A stretch of DNA of 64,000 nt from Hedera helix (Eukaryota; Streptophyta; Magnoliopsida; Apiales; Araliaceae): assembly GCA_947179155.2 (NCBI GenBank), contig OX359267.1, positions 38,436,998 through 38,500,997 of the forward strand, written 5' to 3'. Positions 24,777-35,019 of the stretch are shown piece after piece (position 1 is the first letter of the stretch; each line of letters starts with the position of its first letter). The notes below the pieces were generated by a model that worked only from the letters and a program-made list of their open reading frames with translations, searched no databases and had not been told where the DNA came from. The translations under genes were made by a program, and so were the position numbers.

Positions 24777-25141
24777 GCGTCATTATCTAATTAAAAAAAA
24801 AAAGGAAAATATCTGATTATTATTGTTTCTAAATCTTATTCTTTTATCTTTTCACCTTTAGGTTGTATCTTAAGCAATTTTAGCTAAAGTACAAGTAATC
24901 ATCTCAACACATATAAACATAAACATGACTCCATTTATATTCATATGCTAAAACAGTAGTGCAAAGCACCTTACATCGTAAGCATACTTCTATAAATACC
25001 TTTATCCCTGATAGGCTACAAAAGATGGGTTTTCTAATGAACATATCCCACAACGTCCTAGAGTTGGGATTTACAACATATTAACCCTCTCATAAAACAA
25101 TAGTTGGGTTTTACTGCATCTATGTACTACAACCTCATAAA

Positions 25142-27689
25142 ATACTACTACTAATGACTGTGCATCCCCCAACGGATTGCATCATCGTATTCCTCATCTT
25201 CTATGACCATCACCACGTTCCTGCTGATAATATGCATGGACTGACCCTCCTCAGCTGGGTAGTAGTGCACCCTGCTCTGAAATCTACCAAATGAAAAGCG
25301 ATAGACATAACTGAGCCTATTGGTCCTGGTGTGATGTCGTAAGCACCCAAAAAATAAAATCTTACTTTGGAAGAATAAATATTAATGTAGTAGCGTAAGT
25401 AAGAGTCGATCCCATAGAGAATGATTATTTAATTTTATGTTTTGTAAACTAAAATTGGGGGATTTTTAATTAAAGAAATAATTTAAATAAAATTAACTAA
25501 AATAAATATGCAAGAAATAAATAAGAAGAAAAAGGCTTGATTTAAGTTAATATCCACCATCAAGAATTTACAACTGATCACTGATACAAAAATAAATCAA
25601 TTAATATTTTGAAGATTCACCGTAGAAAGAACTACTCGCAGGTGGAATAATTTTTCTCCTCTCTTCTTAATTTTAGATAAGTAGAGCCACGTGGTCTAAA
25701 TACCCTTACTACTAAACAACCTCCGGCACATGCTAAAGATTTAATTTAATAGCAGCATAAAGAATTAGAAAGATCGTTGAACTAAACAACACAAGCCACG
25801 TGTTTGCATTTAATTTAGATTAATATTCTTCCTAATATAAAATAATTTTTTGATCTGCAAAACAATTATTAAACTTAGTTGCTTCACAAATAGCAGTAGA
25901 TTAATATGAATAATAAACTAGTAGGCCTCTTAGCAATTAAACAAATTAATCATAAAATTAAGCATAGAAGAATATTCAATAATCAAAATATAAATTGAAC
26001 AATTAAAATAAATTGGATCTCACAATGTATAAATCTTGATGACTTCAATCACTTAAACCAAGAAAAATAAATTAACTACTCATAATAATAGAGAATACTA
26101 AATAATAGAAGAGAGAATTTTTATTCTAATTAGAGTTGTTGTTTACATTGTGTGTCAAGCCCTCTATTTATAGGCTCCAAAATCCTCCTAACCCTAGTAG
26201 GATTTACAATTAAAAATAAAAAAAAAATAATTATTATTATCCTAACCTTAATTGGAATTAAATTATAAATAAAATATAAATATAAATTCTATTTATTTTT
26301 CCTTTTCCAATTTGCTTTTGGATTTTTTTTTTTATTAACTTGTTGGCTGAAACGGAAAAGGAAAGAAAAAAAAATAATATCTGCTGACGCGCTGCCACGT
26401 AGCACGACCATGCAGATAGAGAGAAAGACAGAAACAGCCGCCAGATGCCACGCGTACGCAGGAGAGAGGAAGGGAAAAGTCAGCCGCTAGCCGCCTTTTC
26501 CATTGTCACCGTTGGCGCGTGGGATATACGCGCCTGTGCCAAACGCACGCGGCCGCGCATTGCGCGAGATGTCTCTCATTCCCTAGCTCAAAACGGCGTC
26601 GTTTCGTTCATCGCCTGCTTATCCATTTCCGCGCATTGCGCGGGCGCGTCTTCATCTGAAATTACAGATTTGCTCCTAGCTTCATTTTTCCTACAAAAAT
26701 AAATATAAATTAATTAAAAATAATATAAAAATACTAAAAATCCTAAAAACACATAATAATAAATAAAACACCTAAAACACTAAAAATAAATAAAAACACA
26801 TAAATAAAAAGAAATATAAAAATACTAAATAATTACTTAAATTAACATAAATTAATTAAAACCCTATAAAACCTATTAAAACAAAAATGAGCTAAATAAT
26901 TAAACATTTATGCATACAATAAATATAAAAACTAAGTATTAGGGAATAAAAATATCGTATCATTTAACCCTATCAGGTCCTCACCCTCTTCTCATGAACC
27001 TCGTCTTTCAGCACCAGCATCTGTCCGTGTGTTGCATCCATTTGACTCTCCATCTCTATCCTGTCCTCTATTGTCTCCTGCCAATGGGCACGGATGGCGG
27101 CGTTCTCTGTCTGCACTTGCTAAACCTTCAGCTCAGTCTCTGCTAACCTAGCCTCGGTCGCTACCAACTTAGCCTGCAGCTCAACGTCTTGATTAGCTAA
27201 CTGATGGGTTAGTAACCTGATGTGCTCCATGGAGTCCTCGTACCCCTGTACCTGCTCCTCAAGATCTGTTATCTTCTTCTTCAGCTCCGTGTTCTCGCCA
27301 GAGAACTGATAGGGCACTGTCTTGTATTGATCTTCCAAATGCTGGTGAGTCAGATTTTCTTCTTCCAAGTGCTGGACTCTTTCCTGTAGCTCATCATTCC
27401 TCATAGTCAGACCATCGATGATGTCACTGGCAGTAGTGCCCATGCCTTCAGCTAACTCCTCCTCCTCCTCAGATTCTGACTCGGCCTCATCCTCACTATA
27501 TGTCCTCATCAAGCCTCCTCTAATTGTCTCCTCTCTATCTCCCCTCTCCTGGTCAGACTCCGGATCCTCTATCGGTGCAACCACCAACGATTGTACAGTA
27601 TCCATGTGGATATCAATGTAATCCTCCTTAGTTGTGTGACTCGACTGTCCAATCTCAGTCATTCTACAATCACACAAATAACACGACAT
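25142..27689 (-). pseudogene. Coiled-coil ORF upstream of Tekay gag, split by a solo LTR
   Basis: On the minus strand a reading starts at 27689 (or the ATG of MTEIGQSSHTT at about 27663). It has an acidic segment with SEDEAESESEEEEELAEG, then a long heptad-rich coiled coil (ELQERVQHLEEEN, ELKKKITDLEEQV, LQAKLVATEARLAE). A TAG at about 27119 is the only stop before the solo LTR at 25327-26975. Beyond the insertion the frame continues through YPAEEGQSMHIISRNVVMV and IEDEEYDDAIRWG to a stop near 25150. It lies between primer site and gag, in the same sense. Function is unknown; a structural or Gag-accessory role is inference. Bases 24777-25141 show no gene. Confidence 0.65.
25327..26975. mobile_element. 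Solo LTR (unrelated family) inserted in the Tekay leader
   Basis: The 1649-bp insertion starts TGGTGTGATGTCG and ends AACCCTATCA, flanked by perfect GGTCC duplications (25322-25326 and 26976-26980). It contains a moderately GC-rich island (about 26385-26660) with cacgcggccgcgcattgcg and an 85-codon chance ORF. There are no internal retroviral domains, so it is a solo LTR left by recombination. It interrupts the coiled-coil ORF. Confidence 0.85.
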
Positions 27690-27849
27690 CAGTATCGCAA
27701 TAAAATATATTCATTGATAAAATGAAAGTATATTTAATTGTGTAACCCCTCATCTCAATGAATTTCCTCAATTCATCTTCTATAACTCTAATTAAGTTGA
27801 CTCTTCTTAAGGTTATATCCTAAAGTTTCGTAACCTAAAGTTTTCTAAC

Positions 27850-27869
27850 CTACAACTCTGATATCAACC
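27850..27869 (-). other. Primer-binding site of the Tekay element
   Basis: The minus strand reads ggttgatatcagagttgtag immediately after the LTR. This resembles the tRNA-iMet complementary site (tggtatcagagc) used by many plant Ty3/gypsy elements, with one or two changes. Confidence 0.65.
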
Positions 27870-29585
27870 TGTGACGACCACAAATCCGAGTTCCATAACC
27901 TCGGGTCTAGTTCTCACTATCTCGAATCATAATAACAACTAAATACATAGTCTTCATTATTCTAGCGGAAAATTCATACAGTTCCTTACAAAAAGGTAAT
28001 ACAATTCCAAGGTCTTTAACCTTAATCTTCATCAAATCTATCTTAAGAGATTATACCAGATTTACAAAAGTAATTACATAGAAAATAATTAATTAACGTG
28101 CATTAAACTAATCTAATCTTTGGCTTTTCCCTTGTCTTTGTCATTTTTGGAGCATTCAGGCTTAGCTGAAAATAAGTCATGATATAACAAGGGTGAGCAA
28201 CTAGCTTGCTCAGCAAGTTTAAGAATAGACAATACATTATATATCATGATTGAATAGGAAATAACATCAAAGGTTTCAACAATAGATAACAATTGTGAAA
28301 GAACAAGAATCAATTTTCAAAGTAAAAGAAAGAATTGAATCTTTACTGTTGAGTGGTCTTTAAGGACCATGAACTGCTGCTAAATGTAAGACAGATATAG
28401 ATCTTCCACCTTAGTAATTTGATACTCTAGGGGATCAGCTTCTTGTACCCTATGTATATGCATAACATTCAGACATCTTATGCAAATGTCGGTTTCTGGA
28501 CAAAATAATCCCCTTATATAGGGTTGTTCGTTCTCAGTCTTACTATAAGAATAGCACTAACCAATAGTTTGGATAAGCTCTTAAAATATTCAAGTTGATG
28601 AATTTATACATGCAGTATTTAGCCAAAATAATTAGTTTAGACATTCTTAAACAGTTCTTGATTTAATGAACTATAAATCTTGCAAATGCACTATGTGTGA
28701 ATACAATAACAATACGGATGTGGAATAACTTTAAATAATTAAACCACTTAAATATCTGATGAAATAAATGCAAGTCTAAGAACTTGCTCAATAACAATTT
28801 GAATACGTTTAAAGAACTTGCAAAAATAAATACAAATTAAGGGTCAGAGAACTTGCTCAATAATACTTTGAGTAGGGTTAGAGAACTTGCCTCGTTTGTT
28901 GATTACTGTTAACTAATTCAATTTACTGTCTTTTGCACAGACTTAACAATTTATCAAGTTGTCTTTCAATTAGTATCATATATAGGTTAATATAATAACC
29001 TTTGTACATCTTACCTACACTTAATCACATATTTAAATAATTAAGGTATATAAAACACTTAAGAAATATTATCATTATTTCATAATATTTTAATCACATA
29101 AACATACATTAATCATCTCATATATTTTAAACTTCTATCTAATATTATTAATTATTTAATAATATTTTATTCACTTTATAATATTATTAATCATTTAATA
29201 ATATTTTATTAATTATTTAATAATATTTTATTAACCTTATAATATTCTTAATCCTTTAATAATATTTTATTCATTTTTTAATATTATTAATCATTTAATA
29301 ATACTTTATTGACTTTATAATATTATTAATCCTTTAATAATATTTTATTCATATTATTAATCATTTACTAATATTTTATTAACTTTATAATATTATTAAT
29401 CCTTTAATAATATTTATCCTCTTTTACCTATTAATTTAACTTTCCATAATGTTTAAATTCCTTTTATTGGATCCAAAAATAATAAAATAATTTGTAAAAT
29501 ATTTTTTATTTTCTGACCCGACCCGACCCAGCCAAAATCGACTCGACCCGACCCAGTCTGAAAATAATTTTTCAAACTGTCTGGT

Positions 29586-29761
29586 TCACCGTTGCAATGG
29601 TGAGGACCACCGCTGCGACGGTGAGGATCACCGCTGCGACGGTGACTTGCAGAAAGCTTCACTGCTGCAGCGGTGAGATATACCGTTGCGGCGGTAGATT
29701 AAATTTTCAATTACAGAATGTTTTATCGTTGCGGCAGTAAGACCTACCACTGCGGCTGTAG
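29586..29761. repeat. Palindrome array in right Tekay LTR (7 units)
   Basis: Seven palindromes of caccgctgcgacggtg type occur at about 29586-29603, 29607-29625, 29628-29645, 29659-29677, 29681-29697, 29724-29740 and 29745-29761. The left LTR has four, so units were gained or lost after insertion or by replication slippage. Confidence 0.85.
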
Positions 29762-30784
29762 CTCTGTTTTTTAAAACCTTAATTTTCGAACTTTGATTTA
29801 TTTGGTTCAAACTTGCATAAAATGAAATCTACACATCCAAATGAGACAAAATCAGTGTTGTTAACTTTCTAACTTCTTATTTTACAATATTTCATGGTTC
29901 AATCACATTTTTGAAAAAGTTTTGATATGAAATTTAAGATCGAACCACCTAGGATTTCAAAATCGACATGTTTTGCGGTAAGAGTCATAACGTCTTTGTT
30001 TTTCCATATTTTTTAGAGATTCAAGTTGTGTTGTCTTCATAACTCATACATACAACTTTCTAGCCATAGAAATCACATATCTAACTTGTACATTTCAAAC
30101 TACAACAATAAATAGCACTTAGCCACCTAGGGTTTACCGGTAAAATATTATATGAACTTTTCTTCAATTTATTTGCATATCACACATATAAATACATGTA
30201 ATAAATATATCAAAACATGAATATACCTATATATCTAAGTTTTAGACTTATAAAGCATCTAAATAACTTTTGATTGGTTAAAAATACATTTTGACCATAG
30301 AAAACATATATAAACCTTTAAAATGAAATAAGGAAGATGTAGAACATTTTCAACATCTTGGACTTGAATGCTTTTCTTCTATTGGTTATGAACTTTGTTA
30401 ATGATTTCACATTGACTATTATCTAGTAATTTCCTTGGTGGATTCTCAAAGTTACAAGAATTATCCTACCTTTTTCTCCTAGAAGCTCTTTCTTTTCTCT
30501 CTAGCAAATGACTAACGAACACAACCAAGGTGTGGAGCATTCTATTTATAGAACTTTCTTAATCACCATGAACATTCATTAATCAACTAACATTGGTTAA
30601 ATTAGGAGCTAATCTAGATTATTATTTGATGGATTGACATAAGAATTGATTAGGGTGGTTGAGCAACTAAAGTGAAATGTGAAGCTGAAGCAACATAGCT
30701 CAACAAGCCACCCCATGTTGGGCCCCCTCCTTGACCAGCCAAATGGGAAAATTTTCCCCATTTTTGATTTATTTTTATAGTTTT

Positions 30785-30788
<4 letters not shown>

Positions 30789-30868
<80 letters not shown>
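30789..30868. repeat. (CA)n(TA)n microsatellite in right LTR
   Basis: A run of about 13 CA followed by a run of about 20 TA dinucleotides. The left LTR equivalent (about 19255-19294) is shorter and interrupted. Confidence 0.9.
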
Positions 30869-30870
<2 letters not shown>

Positions 30871-31305
30871 ACCAGTTTTGACTTTCATTTGGGCTCCACT
30901 TTGGACTTAAGAATTAAATGTGTTGGGCTCATTCATTTAATTTGTTTGGGCTCAATTTATTTATTCCATTGGGCTCCCATTTAACTAACTCATGCTACAT
31001 TTAATTAAAACAAACATTGGACTAGTTTAATTATAACATGAATCAACATTTAATTTAATACATGAGCTACTAGGTTAATTAATTGGACCTAGTTTAATAT
31101 CTCATTTGGACTTAAAAATATAATCCAATTAGATTTGCTTTAATTAATTATATCATATTACTTTCTTATTAAATAAATACACACATACATAAGTATATTA
31201 ATTTAATTACATCAATACACAATTAATTAGTACAAAATTTTTAATTCATTGCTAATTATTTAATAATTACAGTTACAATGACATATAGAATTCGTGGTCA
31301 TTACA

Positions 31306-31485
31306 AGATTATAAGGATCTAGTAAACCATGAAGATGGAGACTGCGAGGATTCTCAAGCAACGATTTCAGAACCAACCCATCCAGCTTGCATCCAATTGA
31401 ACTATGATAAAGTAAAACTTATAAAATGCCTTATTGCTTCGTCTTTTACTAATCGCGTTTTCTTCTTATACTCTAGAATATAAGT
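31306..31485 (+). pseudogene. Unidentified open fragment at the start of the gene-fragment chain
   Basis: Directly after the Tekay LTR one frame stays open for about 60 codons: DYKDLVNHEDGDCEDSQA, TISEPTHPACIQLNYDKV, then KLIKCLIASSFTNRVFFLYS and a stop. The composition looks like protein, not random AT-rich DNA. I do not recognise it. It may be another captured host fragment or part of the retroelement. It is cut on the left by the Tekay insertion. Confidence 0.35.
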
Positions 31486-31520
31486 AAATAAAGCGGTAAT
31501 TAAATCTACTCGAAAGTTCT

Positions 31521-31986
31521 AGAGATTTTCACACTCTGATAGGAAGCCTCCACCTACAGATTTTATTTTCTTTAGTAACTGCTCTCATAGTAGGACAATG
31601 GGCGCTTTTGCGTTGACAAGCAAAAAACATTACATGTCACCTATTGAACCTATTATGCTTGGAGTTACTTTCTTAGAGCATGGATATATACAAGCTACAA
31701 CAGAACTTATTAAGTCTGGGAATATTACTGCAAAGTTTGTGGAACCTATTCAAGGTGAAAGTGGCATAAACAGTGCAACGAATGAGTTCTTACTATCCTT
31801 GCGTAATGCCGGTGAGGGTGCTGGGACTTTGTTGGTTTTTGATGAGGTTCAATGTGGTTTAGGACTAACTGGTTACCCTTGGGCACATGAAGACTATGGC
31901 GTATTCCCTAATATTATGACTCTTGCAAAGCCTCTTGTTGGAGGTCTAACCATTGGAACTGTGCCGTTAACTGAAAGAGTTGCTAC
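31521..31986 (+). pseudogene. Acetylornithine aminotransferase fragment (chimeric locus, part 1)
   Basis: The frame runs from SHSDRKPPPTDFI through FFSNCSHSRTMGAFALTSK, AKFVEPIQGESGINSAT, LLVFDEVQCGLGLTGY and DIMTLAKPL-like PNIMTLAKPLVGGL to LTERVA. This is the central part of the plastid PLP enzyme of arginine synthesis, including the cofactor Asp of FDEVQ and the catalytic Lys of TLAKP. N- and C-terminal thirds are missing. No intron interrupts about 155 codons. A further 40 codons (31987-32107, YQAALSMVEKDVLELVAYKN) are open but not recognised. Confidence 0.8.
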
Positions 31987-32109
31987 TGTATACCAAGCAG
32001 CTCTTTCCATGGTTGAGAAGGATGTTCTTGAATTGGTTGCGTATAAGAATGTAAATGATCTACCTCTTTCAAAAGGTTTAATAATTCATAAAGCACGATC
32101 ATGTTAAGT

Positions 32110-32409
32110 GTTTATGGAGATGAAGATGAATTATTAACTACTCAACTAGAGGATTTGAAAGATGATCTTTTGGATAATGGAAGTGAAATGGAATTGGATT
32201 TTGATCTCCAAGACAGCCTACTAATGGGTGTCTCGAATTTGAGCATATATGATGGTGTTTCCAATGACATTGGTAACCTTGGTCTTACAAAGGGTGGGAG
32301 AACAGTTGCTGGTGAACATCCCACAAGGACACTATTTGTTCGTAATATCAATAGTAATGTTAAGGATTCTGAGTTGAGATTCCTCTTTGAGCAATATGGA
32401 GATATGAAA
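32110..32409 (+). pseudogene. Mei2-like RNA-binding protein fragment (chimeric locus, part 2)
   Basis: The frame has DEDELLTTQLEDLKDDLLD, EMELDFDLQDSLLMGVSNLS, GEHPTRTLFVRNINSNVKD and SELRFLFEQYGDMK. This is the conserved region before and into the first RRM of plant Mei2-like (AML) proteins. It is intronless and stops abruptly inside RRM1, where the next fragment joins in the same frame. Confidence 0.8.
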
Positions 32410-33415
32410 GGAATTTTGATAGATGATCCTTTGGATGTGTTCGAAGAAAATCTGCAGCGCAGAAGGGCCCCACCCCTTGTAAAAGTTGAGAACATGTTTG
32501 AGGCCATACAGTCAAAACTCCATGGAGCTCTCTAATTTCTTCTGTGTCTACTTCCTGAGAAGAAGAACTCCAATCTTTTATGGTCATTGGAAAATGAAGA
32601 ATCTATCAGAATATGGAATTGTTACCCAATTTATTGCTTCAGCCATAGTCAATGATCAATATCTGACTAATGTGCCCTTTAAGATCAAGGCAAAACTTGG
32701 TGGATTGAATTCTTATTTAATAGTTGAACATCCTCCATCCATTCCCTGGGTGTCAAAGGCTCCAACAGTTATTCTTGGGATGGATGTATCCCATGACTCA
32801 TTTGGGCAGTCTGACATTCCATCAATTGTTACGGTAATTGGTTTTCGGCAGTGGCCACTAATTTTACGTTATAAGGCATCAGTTTGTATTCAATTGCCAA
32901 TGGTTGAAAGATAGATTCCTTGTTCAAAAAAGTTTCTGACATTGAAAATAATGGAATAATGAAGGAGTTTTTTGTAGACTTCTATGTAAGTTTAGGGTTG
33001 AAGAGGCCTGATCAGATAATCATATTCAGGGATGGAATAAGCGAATCTCAGTTTAATTAGAGTCTGGACATTGAACTAGATCAAACAATTGAGGCCTGCA
33101 AGTTCCTTGATAAGAAATAGTGCCCAAAGTTTATTGTAATAATTGCACAAAAAAATCACCATACAAAATTTTTCCAGCCAGGACGTTCCAATAATGTTTC
33201 CCCAGGAGCAATGATAGAAAAGAATAATTGTCACCAGCGGAACAATGCTTTTTACTTATGTGCTCAGACTAGAATGCTTGGCACCACAAGACTAACACAT
33301 TACCAGGCTCAGCAAATGATCTTCAGGACCTTGTCCATTCTCTTTCTTATGTGTACCAGAGAGGCACAACTACAATTTCTGTAATTGCTCTGATCTTCTA
33401 TGGAGATGAAAATTT
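32410..33415 (+). pseudogene. AGO4: AGO4-clade Argonaute MID/PIWI fragment (chimeric locus, part 3)
   Basis: From 32410 the Mei2-like frame continues as IDDPLDVFEENLQRRRAPP and VKVENMFEAIQSKL, then a stop. Shifted frames give KNLSEYGIVTQFIA, VNDQYLTNVPFKIKAKLGGL, VILGMDVSHDSFGQSDIPSI and RQWPLILRYKASV. Later come IIIFRDGISESQFN, ELDQTIEACKFLD, AQKNHHTKFFQPG and DLVHSLSYVYQRGTTTISV. This order is the MID/PIWI part of the AGO4/6/9 clade of RNA-directed DNA methylation. The two catalytic Asp positions survive; the final His motif (CYAHLAA in the family) is lost. There are no introns, though AGO4 genes have many. Multiple stops show it is not an active Argonaute. Confidence 0.85.
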
Positions 33416-33469
33416 AGTTTCATTGCCAATGATTGGCATACTGCCTTGTTAACAATCTACCTAAGGGCA

Positions 33470-33885
33470 TATTATCGTGACACATCTGGTTTTTCATTTA
33501 GTTTTAGATGGTATTTTGCATTTGTACAAGGCTTTGTGTACTTGGTACTCTTATACTTGCAGGGATTAACAACTAGACAAATGGTGAACCCATGGAAAAC
33601 ATATGTGAAGCTCTCTGCTGTTCTTATGGTTCTCATAGATTGACTAAGGGGTCCTTGGCTTTACTTAACTATTCAACACATATTATGTTCAAATCCACAA
33701 AAGAAGTAATCTTTACCATGAATCTTAAAACCACACTGATGGAGATACTACTCTACTCAACAGTAGCTGGGCTGTCATTCCTAATTCTGCCCATGATTCT
33801 AACTGGAGATAAATCTACTATGTTTAGCAAGCTGTGGAAGAAGAGTGAACTTAATCTTGAATATGATACAACACCCTTAGTGTTT
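33470..33885 (+). pseudogene. UDP-galactose transporter (UTR2-like) fragment (chimeric locus, part 4)
   Basis: The reading is RWYFAFVQGFVYLVLLYLQG, LTTRQMVNPWKTYVKLSAVL, a frameshift, then GSHRLTKGSLALLNY and THIMFKSTK. It jumps directly to EVIFTMNLKTTLMEILLYST and VAGLSFLILPMILTG. In plant UTR2-type nucleotide-sugar transporters some 55-60 residues lie between FKSTK and the EAIFTMNP-like block, so an internal piece is missing. The last 25 codons before the stop at 33888 are not recognised. Confidence 0.75.
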
Positions 33886-34006
33886 TAATCCGGGGGGATT
33901 TGAAACAAAACTTTATATGTTAATCTCAAGCAATGAAGCTCGCATAAAAAATTAAGCAACGTGACCGGATCTCAAGAAATAAACCTTGAGGACAAGGTTT
34001 TTTTTT

Positions 34007-34327
34007 AAGGATGAGGCATTGTTAGAACAAAAGATTATTTTGGTAGCAAATAAAAGAAGAAATCAGTCATTGAACAAAACGAGGTCTTTGCACTAGATTT
34101 CAATTCATCAGCCTGTTAGCTTAAGTAGAACACATGTCGCTCAGTCTTTGGATCAATGTGTTAGCCATAACAGAATCAGTAGCTCGTGTATAAGTAGCTC
34201 AGCTGTGTAATGGATTGACATCAAATGAATGAAATCTAAATTTTTTTTGTTTCTTTCTTTCAATTGTTCTTCCTTTTCCTGATAGTTTCCTTACTGTTTT
34301 CTTCTGCAATTCCTTGAATTCATGACA
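34007..34327 (+). mobile_element. LTR-like sequence with polypurine tract closing the chimeric locus
   Basis: A block aaaccttgaggacaagg (33981-33997), typical of the sequence before plant retrotransposon 3' LTRs, is followed by purine-rich aaggatgaggca (34007-34018) and then TGTTAGAAC at 34020. A candidate end ...TTCATGACA is at 34327, giving a 308-bp LTR. It contains a gtataagtagctcagctgtg promoter-like segment and a pyrimidine-rich 3' part. The partner 5' LTR is not in the window. Orientation equals that of the gene fragments. Confidence 0.5.
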
Positions 34328-35019
34328 TAATGTTGTTAAAAGAAAAAGGCACACGCTCTGTTTAAACGGTAAAGGCAATAAGGGAAATTTTTTATTGATT
34401 GCTCTGTGCCCAAAATTATATTCCTGTTAATATCAGCTTTCATTAAAATGATAAAATTATAATAATTTATAATGGTATACGATAGAGTTTAAGGGTACAT
34501 ATATTATTTAAGAATAATATTCAATACAAACTTTTAAGATCAAAGCATATCATACTCATCGACCAAGCTAATTCTAACAAATGAAGAAACAAAACTTGAG
34601 GAAAGAAAAATCTCATAAAGGGAAAAAAATTGACCAACATGACCTTATTATAGAAAAAAAAATCACGAAAGTCATAATAAAAGCAGATTTAGATTTCGAG
34701 AGGACGAATAAATTTAAATAGAGAAATAAATCTTAAAGAGGTAGGAGGCTAGATGAGGGAGGGCTTCCTAAAGGAATAACCCTAATTAATAACTACTCCC
34801 TTCGTCTCTTAAAAGATAGTTTAAAGACAAATTTTATATAAATTAAGATAATAAAAAAAGAGGACAGAGTATAAATTTACTTCTTATTTTGTCTATGTAT
34901 TGATATGTGTGTGTTAATTATTTTTATTAGTACTTGAGTTGTGGAGAGAGTGAATTAATTTGAGGTATTCATTTGTTATGTGATGGATTTACTCTTGAAC
35001 TAAGACGTGGTATTATTAA
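34328..35019. other. Intergenic stretch with a possible short Stowaway-like MITE
   Basis: No gene is seen. At 34796-34869 a 74-bp segment starts ctcccttcgtctct and ends gaggacagag between TA dinucleotides (34794-34795 and 34870-34871). That fits a deleted Stowaway MITE, but the ends match only loosely. The rest is AT-rich unique sequence. Confidence 0.4.

Larger units (their letters stand above)
17300..31305 (-). mobile_element. Ty3/gypsy chromovirus of the Tekay (Del) type, degenerate
   Basis: Two long direct repeats (about 17300-19729 and 27870-31305) flank gag, protease, reverse transcriptase, RNase H, integrase and chromodomain remnants on the minus strand. The polypurine tract (19730-19743) and tRNA-Met-type primer site (about 27850-27869) are in the right places for minus-strand orientation. 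The LTR runs TGTGACGACC...GGTCATTACA. The pol genes carry many stops and frameshifts, so the copy is dead. The left LTR lacks about the first kilobase present in the right one. The sequence right of the element is AGATT; no matching target duplication is found at the truncated left end. Confidence 0.9.
27870..31305 (-). repeat. Tekay element, right (5') LTR, full length
   Basis: The 3436-bp LTR runs TGTGACGACC to GGTCATTACA and ends at 31305. From about 28840 it parallels the left LTR: aacttgctcaataatacttt subrepeats, AT-rich attaatcatttaataatatt array (29090-29415), gacccgacccagcc block, palindromes (29586-29761) and a (CA)n(TA)n run (30789-30868). The first kilobase (27870-28840) exists only here. 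A tatttatag TATA-like box near 30542 may mark the LTR promoter. Confidence 0.88.

Noticed and set aside
26445..26702. 85-codon ORF in GC-richer DNA
   Set aside because: It lies in the solo LTR; higher GC makes long chance ORFs likely and nothing is recognised.
27850..27869. tRNA-like sequence ctctgatatca
   Set aside because: It is a primer-binding site only; no cloverleaf can be drawn around it.
32142..32587. Minus-strand ORFs of 75-121 codons
   Set aside because: Shadows of the Mei2-like/AGO4-like plus-strand fragments.
31521..33885. One functional fused multi-domain gene
   Set aside because: Frameshifts and stops in the AGO4-like and transporter parts, and truncated domains at every join.
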